A DNA stretch of 64,000 nt from Mucilaginibacter sp. (lineage in GTDB: Bacteria > Bacteroidota > Bacteroidia > Sphingobacteriales > Sphingobacteriaceae). Positions 48,520-58,119 of the stretch are shown here, piece after piece. The notes under the pieces were generated by a model. That model saw only the letters and a program-made list of their open reading frames with translations. It was not told where the DNA came from and made no database searches. The position numbers and the translations under genes are program-made. The stretch lies in contig JARLHA010000057.1 in NCBI GenBank assembly GCA_031292485.1, forward strand, positions 29,891-93,890, in the 5' to 3' direction. Each line of letters begins with the position of its first letter. Position 1 is the first letter of the stretch.

Positions 48520-48749
48520 TTAAGCCTTTTTTAATACAATTTGTTCGTTCATCATTTCATTCATCTTTCTAAAAAACGCATGAAATTCTTCGTAATTCTC
48601 TTTGAAAAATAATGCCTTCTTAAAGAAAACCTTAAGGCAACCGATCCATCCTGTTCAGCTACCACACGCCTGAAAACAATGCCGCCATCAGGCGTCGCCA
48701 TACGTACACTTTTTGGTAATGCTTCGGCTTTAAAGCCTGCCGGTAATTG
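48520..48749 (-). pseudogene. frameshifted C-terminal fragment of a DUF3857 protein, copy 1
   Basis: Immediately after the stop of the 48750-50777 gene the minus strand reads QLPAGFKAEALPKSV, then VFRRVVAEQDGSV, shifts frame near 48640, and continues as FFKKALFFKENYEEFHAFFR to MNEMMNEQIVLKKA and a stop. This is the C-terminal about 75 residues of the neighbouring paralogs. It ends 4 bp before the next gene. Confidence 0.85.
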
Positions 48750-50777
48750 TTAACTGCCCTTTTTCAATACGATCTGTTCATTCAGCATTTCGTACATTTT
48801 TTTATAAAAATCGTGAATGCCCGGGTACTCGTTTATATTAAAGGCAGCTTTCCTTATGTCGATAATATAATGTACCAGCACCGAACCATCCTGCTCGGCA
48901 ATTACTCTTTTAAATACGATACTTTTATCCGGCATTACCATGCTTACCTGTTTTGGCAATGCATCAACTTTGTAGCCGGCCGGCAATTTAAATACACCGT
49001 TTATGGAGTAATTTCTAAGATAACCGAAGTATATGTCCGACTGCCGGCTTTCACTCAAAAACGGGTTGGTTTTTAAGGACGTGAAAAGGTTTGTATTTAC
49101 ATAAATATAATTTTCATCTGTGCCGGCAAGGTCAAGATTAAAGTTGATGTTTTGCGTTAATGGCAGGGAATCAACTTCCATGTTGTCAAACTTTATCGCC
49201 GATATTTTTAAGTTGTTATCACCGTTACGCAGGTATTCCAGGTATTTTTCTTCACCGTCTGTTTTATATCTCTTCACGGCGTTAGCTCTGTCATAACTCA
49301 TGCAATTGATTTGTGCCGTTCCGTCTATTTTACCGCCGGGTTTTATTTCGGCATTAATTAAAACTACCTGGCGTACGGGAACAGCTTTTTGGATGGTGAC
49401 CGTATCATATACTTTTTTTGATTTGTCAACCATCAGGCCAAATGTGTTTAGCAAGTCAGCGGGCGGCTCATTATATACATTATATTTCCCGGTGGCGTCC
49501 AATAGGTAGCTTTTGGCACTGTCAACCGGGATATAAACAACAGAGCGGTTAAACTGCCACAACGAGGTGCGCCACGGATCGGGACGGCCGTTGGAACGGG
49601 TACTTACCACCATTGGGTATGCTTCAATTTTATTGGCTTTAAGGAAATGATACAGGATCAGGTTTATTTCGGTTGAATTGCCTGATTTGTTTTCCCACGC
49701 CTTGCGGGTTCCATCTTTCGTATACCAGCGATCGCTACCGTTCCATTTCATGGCATTGCGCACTTCGTTAAATATATAGGCTATTTTGTCGTCTGTTGAC
49801 TTTAACAATGCTGCTTTTCCGCTGATCATATCTTCGTCAGTTAGCGTGGGGTTAAGCTGTTCGCCAAAATATGCGCTTTTGATGAGGGCGTAGCCAACCT
49901 TGGCCCAGGTGTCGGAATATTCGGAATTAAAACCACCGATGGGCTTCGTGCTGACAAGATCAAGGCTCAGCCGTTGAACATTATCTTCAAATGACGACAT
50001 ATAAGCATCGTCGTGTAAAGCAGGCAACTCTGCCATTCCCCATACCTCGTTATTATTATTGTAATTGTAGCTTTCTGATTGCTGGTCGCCGGTAGCGCCG
50101 TTATCGGTAATGGTTAGCGTGTGCGATGTCACCTTCAATACCTGTGCATCAACAGAAGTAGCATGTTTTGCCAACGCTTTATTGATATGGAGTTGCGGCC
50201 TGAAATAAAAAATGTCGGGGATCGCGGTGTTTAATTCACAATATTTAACCGGGATGTTTTCCTGAAACTCCCAGGATGGGATAGCTGCATTATACCTGGC
50301 CGTCCATTTATATTTATATTCTATGATGCTGCCCGGCTTTACATTTGGCATAGCAAATGTCACTTCGCTGGTTTCATTGTCAATGGCGGTAGTTGTGATA
50401 GCCTTTTTATCAAGTTTTGTTACCTGCGGTTTGCCGTCTACCAAATTAATTGTTTGCGCTTCAATGCCGGTAATATTCTCCAGCTTGTCTTCACTAAAAA
50501 AAGATAAGCGAATATTTGCCTCGTCGTTGCCGTTTATATTGAAAATTTTAATCCGCTTATGAACTATCATCGTAATTGATTTAAGGTCATCGCTGTATAA
50601 AATATTCCCAAATTTAAAAAGCACCTCGGCGTTGGCATCTTTTTCAAAATCGCACAATGTCAGTTGCAGATCGGCTAAATCAATTTTCCCGTAAGGCTGC
50701 TCCCGGAGCACGGGGGATTGTGCTTTAACCAATACGCAGGCTAAGCACAATAATAAAATTGCAATAAGTTTTTTCAT
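48750..50777 (-). CDS. secreted DUF3857/transglutaminase-like protein, catalytic residues lost (paralog B)
   Basis: A 675-residue protein from the ATG at 50777 (signal peptide to about 20, VLVKAQ). DUF3857 occupies about 45-230 and the transglutaminase-like region about 290-440. At the nucleophile position it reads KSGNSTEINLIL with no Cys, and at the His position FNRSVVYIPVD has Arg; the Asp-containing LLDATGKYN remains. It is therefore probably a binding protein rather than an enzyme. The C-terminus ends HDFYKKMYEMLNEQIVLKKG, the segment repeated as fragments on both sides. Confidence 0.9.
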   Translation of the reverse strand: MKKLIAILLLCLACVLVKAQSPVLREQPYGKIDLADLQLTLCDFEKDANAEVLFKFGNILYSDDLKSITMIVHKRIKIFNINGNDEANIRLSFFSEDKLENITGIEAQTINLVDGKPQVTKLDKKAITTTAIDNETSEVTFAMPNVKPGSIIEYKYKWTARYNAAIPSWEFQENIPVKYCELNTAIPDIFYFRPQLHINKALAKHATSVDAQVLKVTSHTLTITDNGATGDQQSESYNYNNNNEVWGMAELPALHDDAYMSSFEDNVQRLSLDLVSTKPIGGFNSEYSDTWAKVGYALIKSAYFGEQLNPTLTDEDMISGKAALLKSTDDKIAYIFNEVRNAMKWNGSDRWYTKDGTRKAWENKSGNSTEINLILYHFLKANKIEAYPMVVSTRSNGRPDPWRTSLWQFNRSVVYIPVDSAKSYLLDATGKYNVYNEPPADLLNTFGLMVDKSKKVYDTVTIQKAVPVRQVVLINAEIKPGGKIDGTAQINCMSYDRANAVKRYKTDGEEKYLEYLRNGDNNLKISAIKFDNMEVDSLPLTQNINFNLDLAGTDENYIYVNTNLFTSLKTNPFLSESRQSDIYFGYLRNYSINGVFKLPAGYKVDALPKQVSMVMPDKSIVFKRVIAEQDGSVLVHYIIDIRKAAFNINEYPGIHDFYKKMYEMLNEQIVLKKGS

Positions 50778-50865
50778 TGAATCAGGTTTAATCAATTGGT
50801 TAATAGTACTAAAAATAAAACAGATATCAAATTAATTTCAACCAGGCGGAAATACCGGGATCCTG

Positions 50866-51103
50866 CTATAGTTTTTTTAACACCACCTGCTCATTCATCA
50901 TTTCGTACATTTTTTTATAAAAATCAAAAAGCCCGGGATAATCTTCTCCAAAAAACACGGTCTTTTTAAACTGGATCAAAATCCTGGATACAATGGTGCC
51001 GTCCTGTTCAACAAATTTGCGACGGAAAATAATGCTGGTATCTGGCATGGATATACTCACATTTTTGGGATTGCGCCAATTTTGTTACCATCCGGAAATG
51101 ATC
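50866..51103 (-). pseudogene. C-terminal fragment of a DUF3857 protein, copy 2
   Basis: Starts just after the stop of the 51107-53167 gene: FPDGNKIGAIPKNVSISMPD, then FRRKFVEQDGTIV and FYKKMYEMMNEQVVLKKL to a TAG. The first block matches LPAGYKVDALPKQVSMVMPD of the full paralog. The frame is open but there is no signal peptide or DUF3857 part. The left boundary is the same as in copy 1. Confidence 0.85.
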
Positions 51104-51106
51104 AAG

Positions 51107-53167
51107 TTAAATCTTCTTAAATACAATCTGCTCGTTAAGCATCTCGGTCATTTGTTTAAAATAGGCATAGATGTCGGGGTAATCGGCATGTGAATAAAGT
51201 GATTTTTTATAATTGATCATATAATTCACTATTATGTAGCCATCCTGCTCGCCAATGATGCGCTTAAAAATGATGCTTCTGTCGTGCATTACCAATGTTT
51301 CCATTTTCGGCATGGCATCAATTTTATACCCGGCCGGCATTTTATACCTGCCGTTTATAGTGTAAATATTGCTACAGCCAAAATCGATATCAGAAACACG
51401 GTCTTTACTTAAAAATGGGTTGCTGTGCAGCGATGTAAATAAATTGGGGTTAAAATAAATGTACTTATCGTCGGTTCCGGGAAGGTCGAGTTTAAAATTA
51501 ACATTTTGCATCAGCGGCAGCGAGTCCACTTCGGCATCTTCCAACTGGAGTGACGTGACCTTTAAATTATTATCGTTTTCGGTCAGGTACTGTTTATATT
51601 TTTCTTCGTCGAGCATTTTATGGAGCTCAAGGCGTGTACCCTTTTGGTAGCTGAAGCTGCTGATCTGCGCGGTGCCATTCATGGTGCCATCCGGGTTGAT
51701 ATCGGCATTTATAAATACAGCTTGTCTTACCTGTGCCCCGTTTTTCAAAAAAACCAACGGATATTCGTTTTTAAGCTTATTAAGGTAAATCCCATAGGAA
51801 TTTAAAAGGTCAAAAGGTACTTCGTTATAAACGTTGTATTTATCGGTAGCGTCTAAAACGTAATATTTGGTACTATCTACCGGCACATAGCTAACCAGCT
51901 TATTTATTTGGTAAATATTTGTAAAATTCGGAAGTATTTTTCCGTTATCGCGGGTGCTTACCAGCATGGGGTATGCCTTAACGCCCGCCAGGTTCAACAG
52001 CCGGTTCAGTATCATATTGATCTCGCCCCAACCGCCGCTTTTTTTCTTCCATGCCGCTTTAATGCCATCTTTTGACATCCAGTTCTTCCCATCGTTATAC
52101 TTCATCAGTGTTTTTACCTGGTTAAACAGGTAAGCAATTTTCTGGTCATCGCCATTTAAGGCTGAAGCTTTTTTTACAAGGTCACCTTCGTCATGCAGGC
52201 TCTGGTCATAGGGCTTGACGAAATCTTTGTCGGCAGCAATTTCCCGGCCAACATCAGACCATGACTGATCAATGTTAACAGTTTGCCCGTTGACTTTTAC
52301 CGAGCTAATAATGAAGGTTAAGTTTTGAAGAACATCCGCAGCCGACCGCATGTAAGCCTCATCCCTGGTTGATGGCACTTCGGCCATCGCCCAAACATGG
52401 CCATAACCGCCCATTGACACGGTATCGCGCACAAAAACATTGGCTGTATTTTGGTAAACCGAGAAGGTCAGCATGGGGTTGATGAACGCATCGAGCTGGC
52501 TGTAACGGGTTGGCAGGTTACATTGAAAATTCCATGGCGGAAAGTTTCTGGAGAAACGACGCGCCCACATATACCTGTACTCAAATACTGAACCTGCCTT
52601 TACATCAGGCATTGAAAAAGTGATCACGTCTTTATTTTTATCGGTATGTTCGGCATAAATAAGTTTTGGGTCGAGTTTGGTATAGCGGATTTTCCCGTTT
52701 TCCAGATTGATGGTTTCTCCTTCAATCTCCAGTATTGTCTCGGCGCCAAAGCGGTTATTGAGTTCGATATGGATATTGGCTTCTCCTTTCCCGTTATCGT
52801 TGAAAACTTTTACCCTTCGCTGGCGCTCCAATATTATTTCGGGTGCTGTTAAGGCCATTTCGCCGCGGTCAAAAAGTACCATGGCGTTGGCATCTTTTTC
52901 AAAGTCGCAACGGGTCATTTTAAGGTCGGCGGTATCAACAAAACCGTATTTTTCAATCGGGACCGCCGGGTTTAAATTCATATCGGCGCTGTCGATCCTG
53001 CCAAAATTGGCTGTACTGAGCTTTAGCGGGAATTTAACGTTTACTGAGTCGGCTATAGATGGATTTTTATTTTTTGCGGTGTCGGTTTTTGAGGCCTTTT
53101 TTGCCTGGGCGCTTACGATAGAATAGGTTGTTATGATGATGACCAGGAGCAAAAAGAGCCTCTTCAT
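51107..53167 (-). CDS. secreted DUF3857/transglutaminase-like protein, catalytic residues lost (paralog C)
   Basis: A 686-residue exported protein (signal to about 20, SIVSAQ) with an extra Lys/Asp-rich stretch before the DUF3857 domain. The sequence around the former nucleophile is KSGGWGEINMIL, so Cys is replaced, and the His region reads YQINKLVSYVPVD; VLDATDKYNVYNE remains. First gene of the minus-strand array. It is divergent from the DUF1800 gene with 79 bp between starts, where the array promoter must lie. Confidence 0.9.
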   Translation of the reverse strand: MKRLFLLLVIIITTYSIVSAQAKKASKTDTAKNKNPSIADSVNVKFPLKLSTANFGRIDSADMNLNPAVPIEKYGFVDTADLKMTRCDFEKDANAMVLFDRGEMALTAPEIILERQRRVKVFNDNGKGEANIHIELNNRFGAETILEIEGETINLENGKIRYTKLDPKLIYAEHTDKNKDVITFSMPDVKAGSVFEYRYMWARRFSRNFPPWNFQCNLPTRYSQLDAFINPMLTFSVYQNTANVFVRDTVSMGGYGHVWAMAEVPSTRDEAYMRSAADVLQNLTFIISSVKVNGQTVNIDQSWSDVGREIAADKDFVKPYDQSLHDEGDLVKKASALNGDDQKIAYLFNQVKTLMKYNDGKNWMSKDGIKAAWKKKSGGWGEINMILNRLLNLAGVKAYPMLVSTRDNGKILPNFTNIYQINKLVSYVPVDSTKYYVLDATDKYNVYNEVPFDLLNSYGIYLNKLKNEYPLVFLKNGAQVRQAVFINADINPDGTMNGTAQISSFSYQKGTRLELHKMLDEEKYKQYLTENDNNLKVTSLQLEDAEVDSLPLMQNVNFKLDLPGTDDKYIYFNPNLFTSLHSNPFLSKDRVSDIDFGCSNIYTINGRYKMPAGYKIDAMPKMETLVMHDRSIIFKRIIGEQDGYIIVNYMINYKKSLYSHADYPDIYAYFKQMTEMLNEQIVFKKI

Positions 53168-53246
53168 GTTTAAGGTGGGTTTATCGACATAAAATTAATA
53201 AATTCCGATTAAACTATTCACAATAGTTTACAGTCCAAACAAAACT

Positions 53247-54626
53247 ATGGGCAATATCAAACATGTAAAACATTTATATGCCAGGGCGGGGTTTGGTATG
53301 CGGCTTGAAGAGATAAAGGCGTATGAACAGGCGACAGTTAAAGATGCAGTAACAAGCCTGTTAAATGATAAGGGCGCAGGCGAACCCTTGAATAAAATCC
53401 AGGAAAACGCCGGTTATAGCGCCGTTTTAAAAGGCGATGTGCTGGCCAAAAAGATGTTTTTGCAGCAGCAACGCCAGGAGGAAAAAGACCTGAACATTGC
53501 CTGGATGGACAAAATGATTTATACGGATGCCGTTCTGCAGGAAAAGATGACGCTTTTTTGGCATAATCATTTTGCCTGCCGCGCCAGGGATGCTGCTTTC
53601 GCCCAACAGCTCAACAATATTCAAAGAACCAACGCGCTGGGTAATTTTCGGACAATGTTGTTCCGGGTAGCCGAATCTCCGGCGATGCTGCAGTTTTTAA
53701 ATAACCAGCAAAACCAGAAGAACCACCCGAATGAAAACTTTGCCCGCGAAGTAATGGAACTGTTTACCATTGGCAGGGGAAATTACACGGAAACGGATGT
53801 GAAAGAATCTGCCCGGGCTTTTACCGGCTACGGATTTAATAAAGACGGGGAATTTTTGGTTCGAAAATTCGTACACGACGACGGACAAAAAACATTCCTC
53901 GGCAAAACCGGGAACTATACCGGTGAAGATATTTTGAACATGCTGTGCGATAAAAAGGAAACGGCGCAATTCATCTGTAATAAGCTGTATAAGTACCTGG
54001 TTAACGAGGTGCCTGACGCGGAACACGTTAATGCGATGGCCGATGTGTTTTACAATGCCGGCTATGAAATAAAACCTTTGCTGGAATATGTTTTTACGTC
54101 GGATTGGTTTTACAGTGATAAAAACACCGGTAACCTGGTCAAATCGCCTGTTGAGTTTTTAGTGGGGTTAAGCAGGCAGTTTTATATTACTTATGACCGG
54201 CCTGAAATGCTGATACAGTTTCAAAGAGCATTGGGGCAAGTGCTTTTTTATCCGCCAAATGTAGCCGGCTGGCCCGGAGGCCGAAACTGGATTGACAGCT
54301 CATCATTGATGTACCGGTTAAATATACCGTCGACACTGTTAAACGGTGGCCTGATAGATTTTACCGGTAAAGCTGACCCTGACGATGAAGCTTATATCGC
54401 CACGGTGCGCAACCAACAACAATTTGTAAACACCCATGTACAAGCGATTGCCGATTGGGATAAATTTTTGAGCGTTATTCCGAAAAATGTTTCGAATACA
54501 GCGCTCGCGCAATTTTTGCTGGAGCCGAAACTGAATCATATTATTTTAAACAAGGTAAAGGGGGCAACCGACATCAAAGCAATGGCCATTGAGTTGGTAT
54601 CAACGCCGGAATACCAGTTATGTTAG
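53247..54626 (+). CDS. DUF1800 domain protein
   Basis: A 459-residue protein with the DUF1800 hallmarks HLYARAGFGMRLEEIKAY at the start, LFWHNHFACRARDA (about 108), HPNENFAREVMELFTIG (about 160-176), ARAFTGYGF and FYPPNVAGWPGGRNWIDS (about 332-349). No signal peptide is visible. The gene is followed by a DUF1501 gene, the constant partner of this family. Members are thought to act together on the outer side of the membrane, but the biochemical role is unknown. Confidence 0.92.
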   Translation: MGNIKHVKHLYARAGFGMRLEEIKAYEQATVKDAVTSLLNDKGAGEPLNKIQENAGYSAVLKGDVLAKKMFLQQQRQEEKDLNIAWMDKMIYTDAVLQEKMTLFWHNHFACRARDAAFAQQLNNIQRTNALGNFRTMLFRVAESPAMLQFLNNQQNQKNHPNENFAREVMELFTIGRGNYTETDVKESARAFTGYGFNKDGEFLVRKFVHDDGQKTFLGKTGNYTGEDILNMLCDKKETAQFICNKLYKYLVNEVPDAEHVNAMADVFYNAGYEIKPLLEYVFTSDWFYSDKNTGNLVKSPVEFLVGLSRQFYITYDRPEMLIQFQRALGQVLFYPPNVAGWPGGRNWIDSSSLMYRLNIPSTLLNGGLIDFTGKADPDDEAYIATVRNQQQFVNTHVQAIADWDKFLSVIPKNVSNTALAQFLLEPKLNHIILNKVKGATDIKAMAIELVSTPEYQLC

Positions 54627-54693
54627 GGTTGAATTGTTGAATGACTGAATTATCCTTTGTCATATCAATCAATAACTCAATAATTCATTAATT

Positions 54694-55890
54694 ATGGATA
54701 GAAGAGATTTTTTAAAAAACACCGCGCTGGCTTCCGGAACTTTACTGATGCCGGCATTTCTAAAGCCGCTGGAATCCCTGGCAGGGCCGCAGCTAAGCGG
54801 CTATAAAAAGTTAGTGATCATTCAGCTTTCGGGTGGTAACGATGGCTTGAATGCCATTGTGCCCTTTGGCAATGATATTTATTACCAAAAGCGCAGCACC
54901 ATCGCCATCAAACAACCCGATATTATTAAGCTGAATGATATGCAGGGCTTAAACCCCAGCCTTTCGGCATTAAAAGAGATTTACGACCAGGGCTGGATGA
55001 GTATTATTAATTCGGTGGGATACCCTAACCCTGACCGGTCTCATTTCCGCTCGATGGATATATGGCAAACCGGCAGTGATGCCAACCAGTTTTTAACAAC
55101 CGGGTGGATAGGGCGTTACCTCGACGCAAATTGTCAAACCTTTAAACCTTATGCGGCCATCGAAGTAGATGATACGCTCTCGCTTGCAATGAAGGGCGCC
55201 AAAATGAAAGGCATCGCAGTGCAGGACCCCTACAAATTATACCAAACAACCCGCGAGCCATTTTTTAAGGACCTGGTGCATGATCACAGCGATGCCAATT
55301 TAAGCGAGGATAATTTGGGTTATCTGTATAAAACCATGATAGAGACCTATTCTTCGGCTGATTATATCCAAAATACGTCAAAAACGTATACTGTTAATGC
55401 GCTTTATCCTGCAACACAATTGGGTAACCAACTGAAAACGGTTTCAAAGTTTATCAATTCCGGGCTGCAAACACGCGTTTATTATGTTTCATTAAGCGGG
55501 TTTGATACCCATGTTAACCAGCAGAACCAGCAGGGCAGGCAGTTAAAGATTTATGGCGATGCCGTTGCCGCTTTTATAAAAGACCTTAAACAATCAGGCA
55601 AACTGGACGACACCCTGATAATGACCTTTTCGGAATTTGGTCGTCGTGTGGAGCAAAATGCCAGCAACGGCACCGACCATGGTACCGCCAATAGTATTTT
55701 AATTTATGGCGGAAAACTAACTAAAGCAGGTATTTATAATGACGCGCCCGACCTGGCCCAATTAGACAACGGTGATTTAAAATACCAGATAGATTTCAGG
55801 GATGTATATGCAACCTTACTGGATAAATGGCTGAACATTAATAACAGCCAGGTTTTGACAAAGAATTTTGCAGGGTTGAATTTTGTATAG
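54694..55890 (+). CDS. DUF1501 domain protein with twin-arginine signal
   Basis: A 398-residue protein of the sulfatase-like DUF1501 family. The N-terminus has a Tat-type signal (MDRRDFLKNTALASGTLLMP), so it is exported folded. Family motifs: LVIIQLSGGNDGLNAIVPFG (about 41-60), YPNPDRSHFRSMDIWQTG (about 111-128), VSLSGFDTHVNQQNQQG and MTFSEFGRRVEQNASNGTDH with GTA (about 310-332). Partner of the DUF1800 gene 67 bp upstream. Confidence 0.92.
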   Translation: MDRRDFLKNTALASGTLLMPAFLKPLESLAGPQLSGYKKLVIIQLSGGNDGLNAIVPFGNDIYYQKRSTIAIKQPDIIKLNDMQGLNPSLSALKEIYDQGWMSIINSVGYPNPDRSHFRSMDIWQTGSDANQFLTTGWIGRYLDANCQTFKPYAAIEVDDTLSLAMKGAKMKGIAVQDPYKLYQTTREPFFKDLVHDHSDANLSEDNLGYLYKTMIETYSSADYIQNTSKTYTVNALYPATQLGNQLKTVSKFINSGLQTRVYYVSLSGFDTHVNQQNQQGRQLKIYGDAVAAFIKDLKQSGKLDDTLIMTFSEFGRRVEQNASNGTDHGTANSILIYGGKLTKAGIYNDAPDLAQLDNGDLKYQIDFRDVYATLLDKWLNINNSQVLTKNFAGLNFV

Positions 55891-55904
55891 GAGCGGAGGC
55901 AAAT

Positions 55905-55931
55905 AAAAACCCCTTCCCTCTTGGGAAGGGG
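55905..55931 (-). terminator. terminator of ffh
   Basis: Perfect 9-bp stem CCCCTTCCC / GGGAAGGGG with a 4-nt loop; on the minus strand it is followed by TTTTTATTT. Next to it (55953-55987) are short TTCCGAAATC-type direct repeats. Confidence 0.8.
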
Positions 55932-55984
55932 TCCAAAAATATTCTAATTAAGCAATTCCGAAATCGAAATTCCGACTTCCGAAA

Positions 55985-57310
55985 TCATTTGGGCATCCTC
56001 CGCATCATATTTGCCATAGCAGCCGGGTTGCTCATTTGCTTCATCACCTTACGCATGTCCTCAAATTGTTTTATCAGGCGGTTTACCTCGGTAAGGTTAG
56101 TGCCCGATCCCTTGGCTATACGGTTACGGCGGCTTTGATTGATGCTGTCAGGGTTGCCCTTTTCGTAAGGCGTCATTGATTGTATGATGGCTTCTATGGC
56201 TTTAAATGCGTTGTCATCTACCTCCACATCCTTCATCATTTTGCCGACACCGGGTATCATACCCATCAGATCTTTCATGTTACCCATTTTCTTGATCTGC
56301 TGTATCTGGCTGTAAAAATCGTTAAAGTCGAATTTATTTTTGCGGATCTTCTTTTGCAGTTCGGCTGCTTCCTTTTCGTCGAACTGCTGCTGTGCACGTT
56401 CAACCAATGAAACCACGTCGCCCATGCCCAAAATACGGGAGGCCATACGATCAGGGTGGAAAACATCCAGCGCTTCCATCTTCTCGCCCGTGCCAATAAA
56501 CTTAATCGGTTTATTTACTACCGATTTGATAGATAATGCCGCACCGCCGCGGGTATCACCGTCCAGTTTGGTTAATACAACGCCGGTAAAGTCGAGTCTG
56601 TCATTAAATACCTTGGCAGTATTTACAGCATCCTGCCCGGTCATGGAGTCTACAACAAATAAAATCTCGTGCGGTTTAACAGCGTCTTTAACCTGCTCAA
56701 TCTCGCGCATCATGGCCTCATCAATACTCAAACGGCCGGCGGTGTCAATAATCACCACGTTATTACCGTTTTGTTTGGCTAACGCGATACCCTCTCTTGC
56801 GATAGCAATCGGATCTTTCGATTCGAGGTTAGCATAAACCGGAACGCCGATCTGAGCGCCTAAAACCTGCAGTTGTTCAATCGCAGCGGGGCGATAAATA
56901 TCGTCAGCAACCAGTAAAGGTTTCTTGTTTTTCTGGGTTTTAAGGTAATTGGCGAGTTTACCGGTAAATGTTGTTTTACCGGCACCGTTTAAGCCCGCTA
57001 TCAATATAATGGTTGGCGAAGAACTTAAATTCAACTCGGATGTACTGCCGCCCATTAGTTCGGTCAGCTCATCGTTCATTACCTTGGTGAGCAACTGGCC
57101 GGGAGAGATCGCGGTTAAGACGTTTTGGCCTATTGCCTTTTGCCTTACCTCATCCGTAAAAGCTTTGGCGGTTTTATAGTTAACGTCGGCATCAAGGAGG
57201 GCCTTGCGGATCTCCTTCATGGTCTCGGCCACGTTTATTTCAGTAATGGTACCTTGTCCCTTTAATACTTTAAAGGCCCTGTCGAGTTTGTCCGATAAAT
57301 TTTCAAACAT
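55985..57310 (-). CDS. ffh: signal recognition particle protein (Ffh/SRP54)
   Basis: GTPase that binds signal sequences and 4.5S RNA and docks ribosomes to FtsY. The 441 residues include the N domain, the G domain with GLNGAGKTTFTGKLA (about 107-121), DTAGR (about 190), TKLDGDTRGGAALS (about 247-260), and the Met-rich M domain (about 300-435: MGNMKDLMGMIPGVGKMMKD, MKQMSNPAAMANMMRRMP). Start at 57310 is the usual MFENLSDKLDRAFK. Confidence 0.97.
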   Translation of the reverse strand: MFENLSDKLDRAFKVLKGQGTITEINVAETMKEIRKALLDADVNYKTAKAFTDEVRQKAIGQNVLTAISPGQLLTKVMNDELTELMGGSTSELNLSSSPTIILIAGLNGAGKTTFTGKLANYLKTQKNKKPLLVADDIYRPAAIEQLQVLGAQIGVPVYANLESKDPIAIAREGIALAKQNGNNVVIIDTAGRLSIDEAMMREIEQVKDAVKPHEILFVVDSMTGQDAVNTAKVFNDRLDFTGVVLTKLDGDTRGGAALSIKSVVNKPIKFIGTGEKMEALDVFHPDRMASRILGMGDVVSLVERAQQQFDEKEAAELQKKIRKNKFDFNDFYSQIQQIKKMGNMKDLMGMIPGVGKMMKDVEVDDNAFKAIEAIIQSMTPYEKGNPDSINQSRRNRIAKGSGTNLTEVNRLIKQFEDMRKVMKQMSNPAAMANMMRRMPK

Positions 57311-57486
57311 TATTCTTATCCTGATTTTGAGCTTGCAAAGTTACTATTTTGCGGCAAATTGACAGAATAGGTTTTTAGCTGTAAAATGATGGGATTAAGC
57401 AGCCCCAATTGTCATTTTTTACAACTTGCTGATTCGGGTTATTAACATTAGCCTTAGAGTTGTATATTCGGGAAATATTTAAAGCA

Positions 57487-57930
57487 ATGACCCTATACGA
57501 AATCTTTAAAGACCTGCATTCCGGCTTCCGTTATGTGGTGTTTATCCTGGTATTATTGGCGATCATCCAATCACTGATGGGATGGTTTGGTAAAAAGCCT
57601 TATACCGAAGGCAACCGCAAGATCAATTTATTTGCCTTTATATCAGCGCATACGCAGCTCTTGATCGGCATCATTTTGTTTTTTTTAAGCCCTAAAGTAC
57701 AGTTCAATAGCGAGACAATGAAAAACAATACTACACGCTATTTTACCGTTGAGCATTGGGTGATGATGCTAATCGCGATAGCATTGATCACGGTTGGGCA
57801 TATAAAAGCCAAAAAGAAAGAAACATCCGAAAGCAAACATAAAACCATCGCAATATTTTATTTAATAGCTTTTTTAGTAATTATTGGAGCAATAATGGCC
57901 GGGCATCTGTCGGTTTTAGGCGCTAATTGA
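57487..57930 (+). CDS. four-helix membrane protein with conserved histidines
   Basis: A 147-residue integral membrane protein from the ATG at 57487 (MTLYEIFKDLHSGFRYVV). It has four membrane segments (about 16-33, 48-66, 87-105, 118-138). Histidines lie at helix ends: DLHSGFRY, ISAHTQL, VEHWVMM and VGHIKAK, so heme or metal binding is possible. The family seems related to small cytochrome-b-like proteins of Bacteroidota; this is not certain. Confidence 0.7.
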   Translation: MTLYEIFKDLHSGFRYVVFILVLLAIIQSLMGWFGKKPYTEGNRKINLFAFISAHTQLLIGIILFFLSPKVQFNSETMKNNTTRYFTVEHWVMMLIAIALITVGHIKAKKKETSESKHKTIAIFYLIAFLVIIGAIMAGHLSVLGAN

Positions 57931-57949
57931 TAAAAAAGTTCAGAAAAAA

Positions 57950-57979
57950 TTTGCTAATTCAATTTTCTTTATAAATTTG
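57950..57979 (+). promoter_or_regulatory. trp operon promoter
   Basis: TTTG at 57950-57953, 18-nt spacer, TAAATTTG at 57972-57979, a full match to the -33/-7 consensus. It stands 8 nt before the leader peptide ATG, so the leader mRNA would have almost no 5' untranslated region. Confidence 0.7.
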
Positions 57980-57987
57980 TCACCGCA

Positions 57988-58047
57988 ATGATCAAAATCA
58001 ATCAAACTAACAACTGGTGGCACCAATTAATTTTGGCAGCCGGATAG
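57988..58047 (+). CDS. trp operon leader peptide with tandem Trp codons
   Basis: A 19-codon frame, M I K I N Q T N N W W H Q L I L A A G, then TAG. Two adjacent Trp codons (58015-58020) sit halfway, the classic layout for sensing charged tRNA-Trp. It is followed by a terminator 41 nt later and then trpE. GCCGG at 58038-58042, just after the Trp codons, can pair with CCGGC at 58092-58096 of the terminator and would act as antiterminator when the ribosome stalls. Confidence 0.8.
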   Translation: MIKINQTNNWWHQLILAAG

Positions 58048-58088
58048 TTTTTGATCGAGATACTAATCAATTGTAAACCTACATAGGA

Positions 58089-58119
58089 AACCCGGCGAAC
58101 CTCATTCGCTGGGTTTTTT
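58089..58119 (+). terminator. trp attenuator
   Basis: AACCCGGCGAA / TTCGCTGGGTT, 11 bp with one G-U pair, 5-nt loop, six T. It lies between the leader peptide and the trpE start 25 nt on. Confidence 0.85.
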
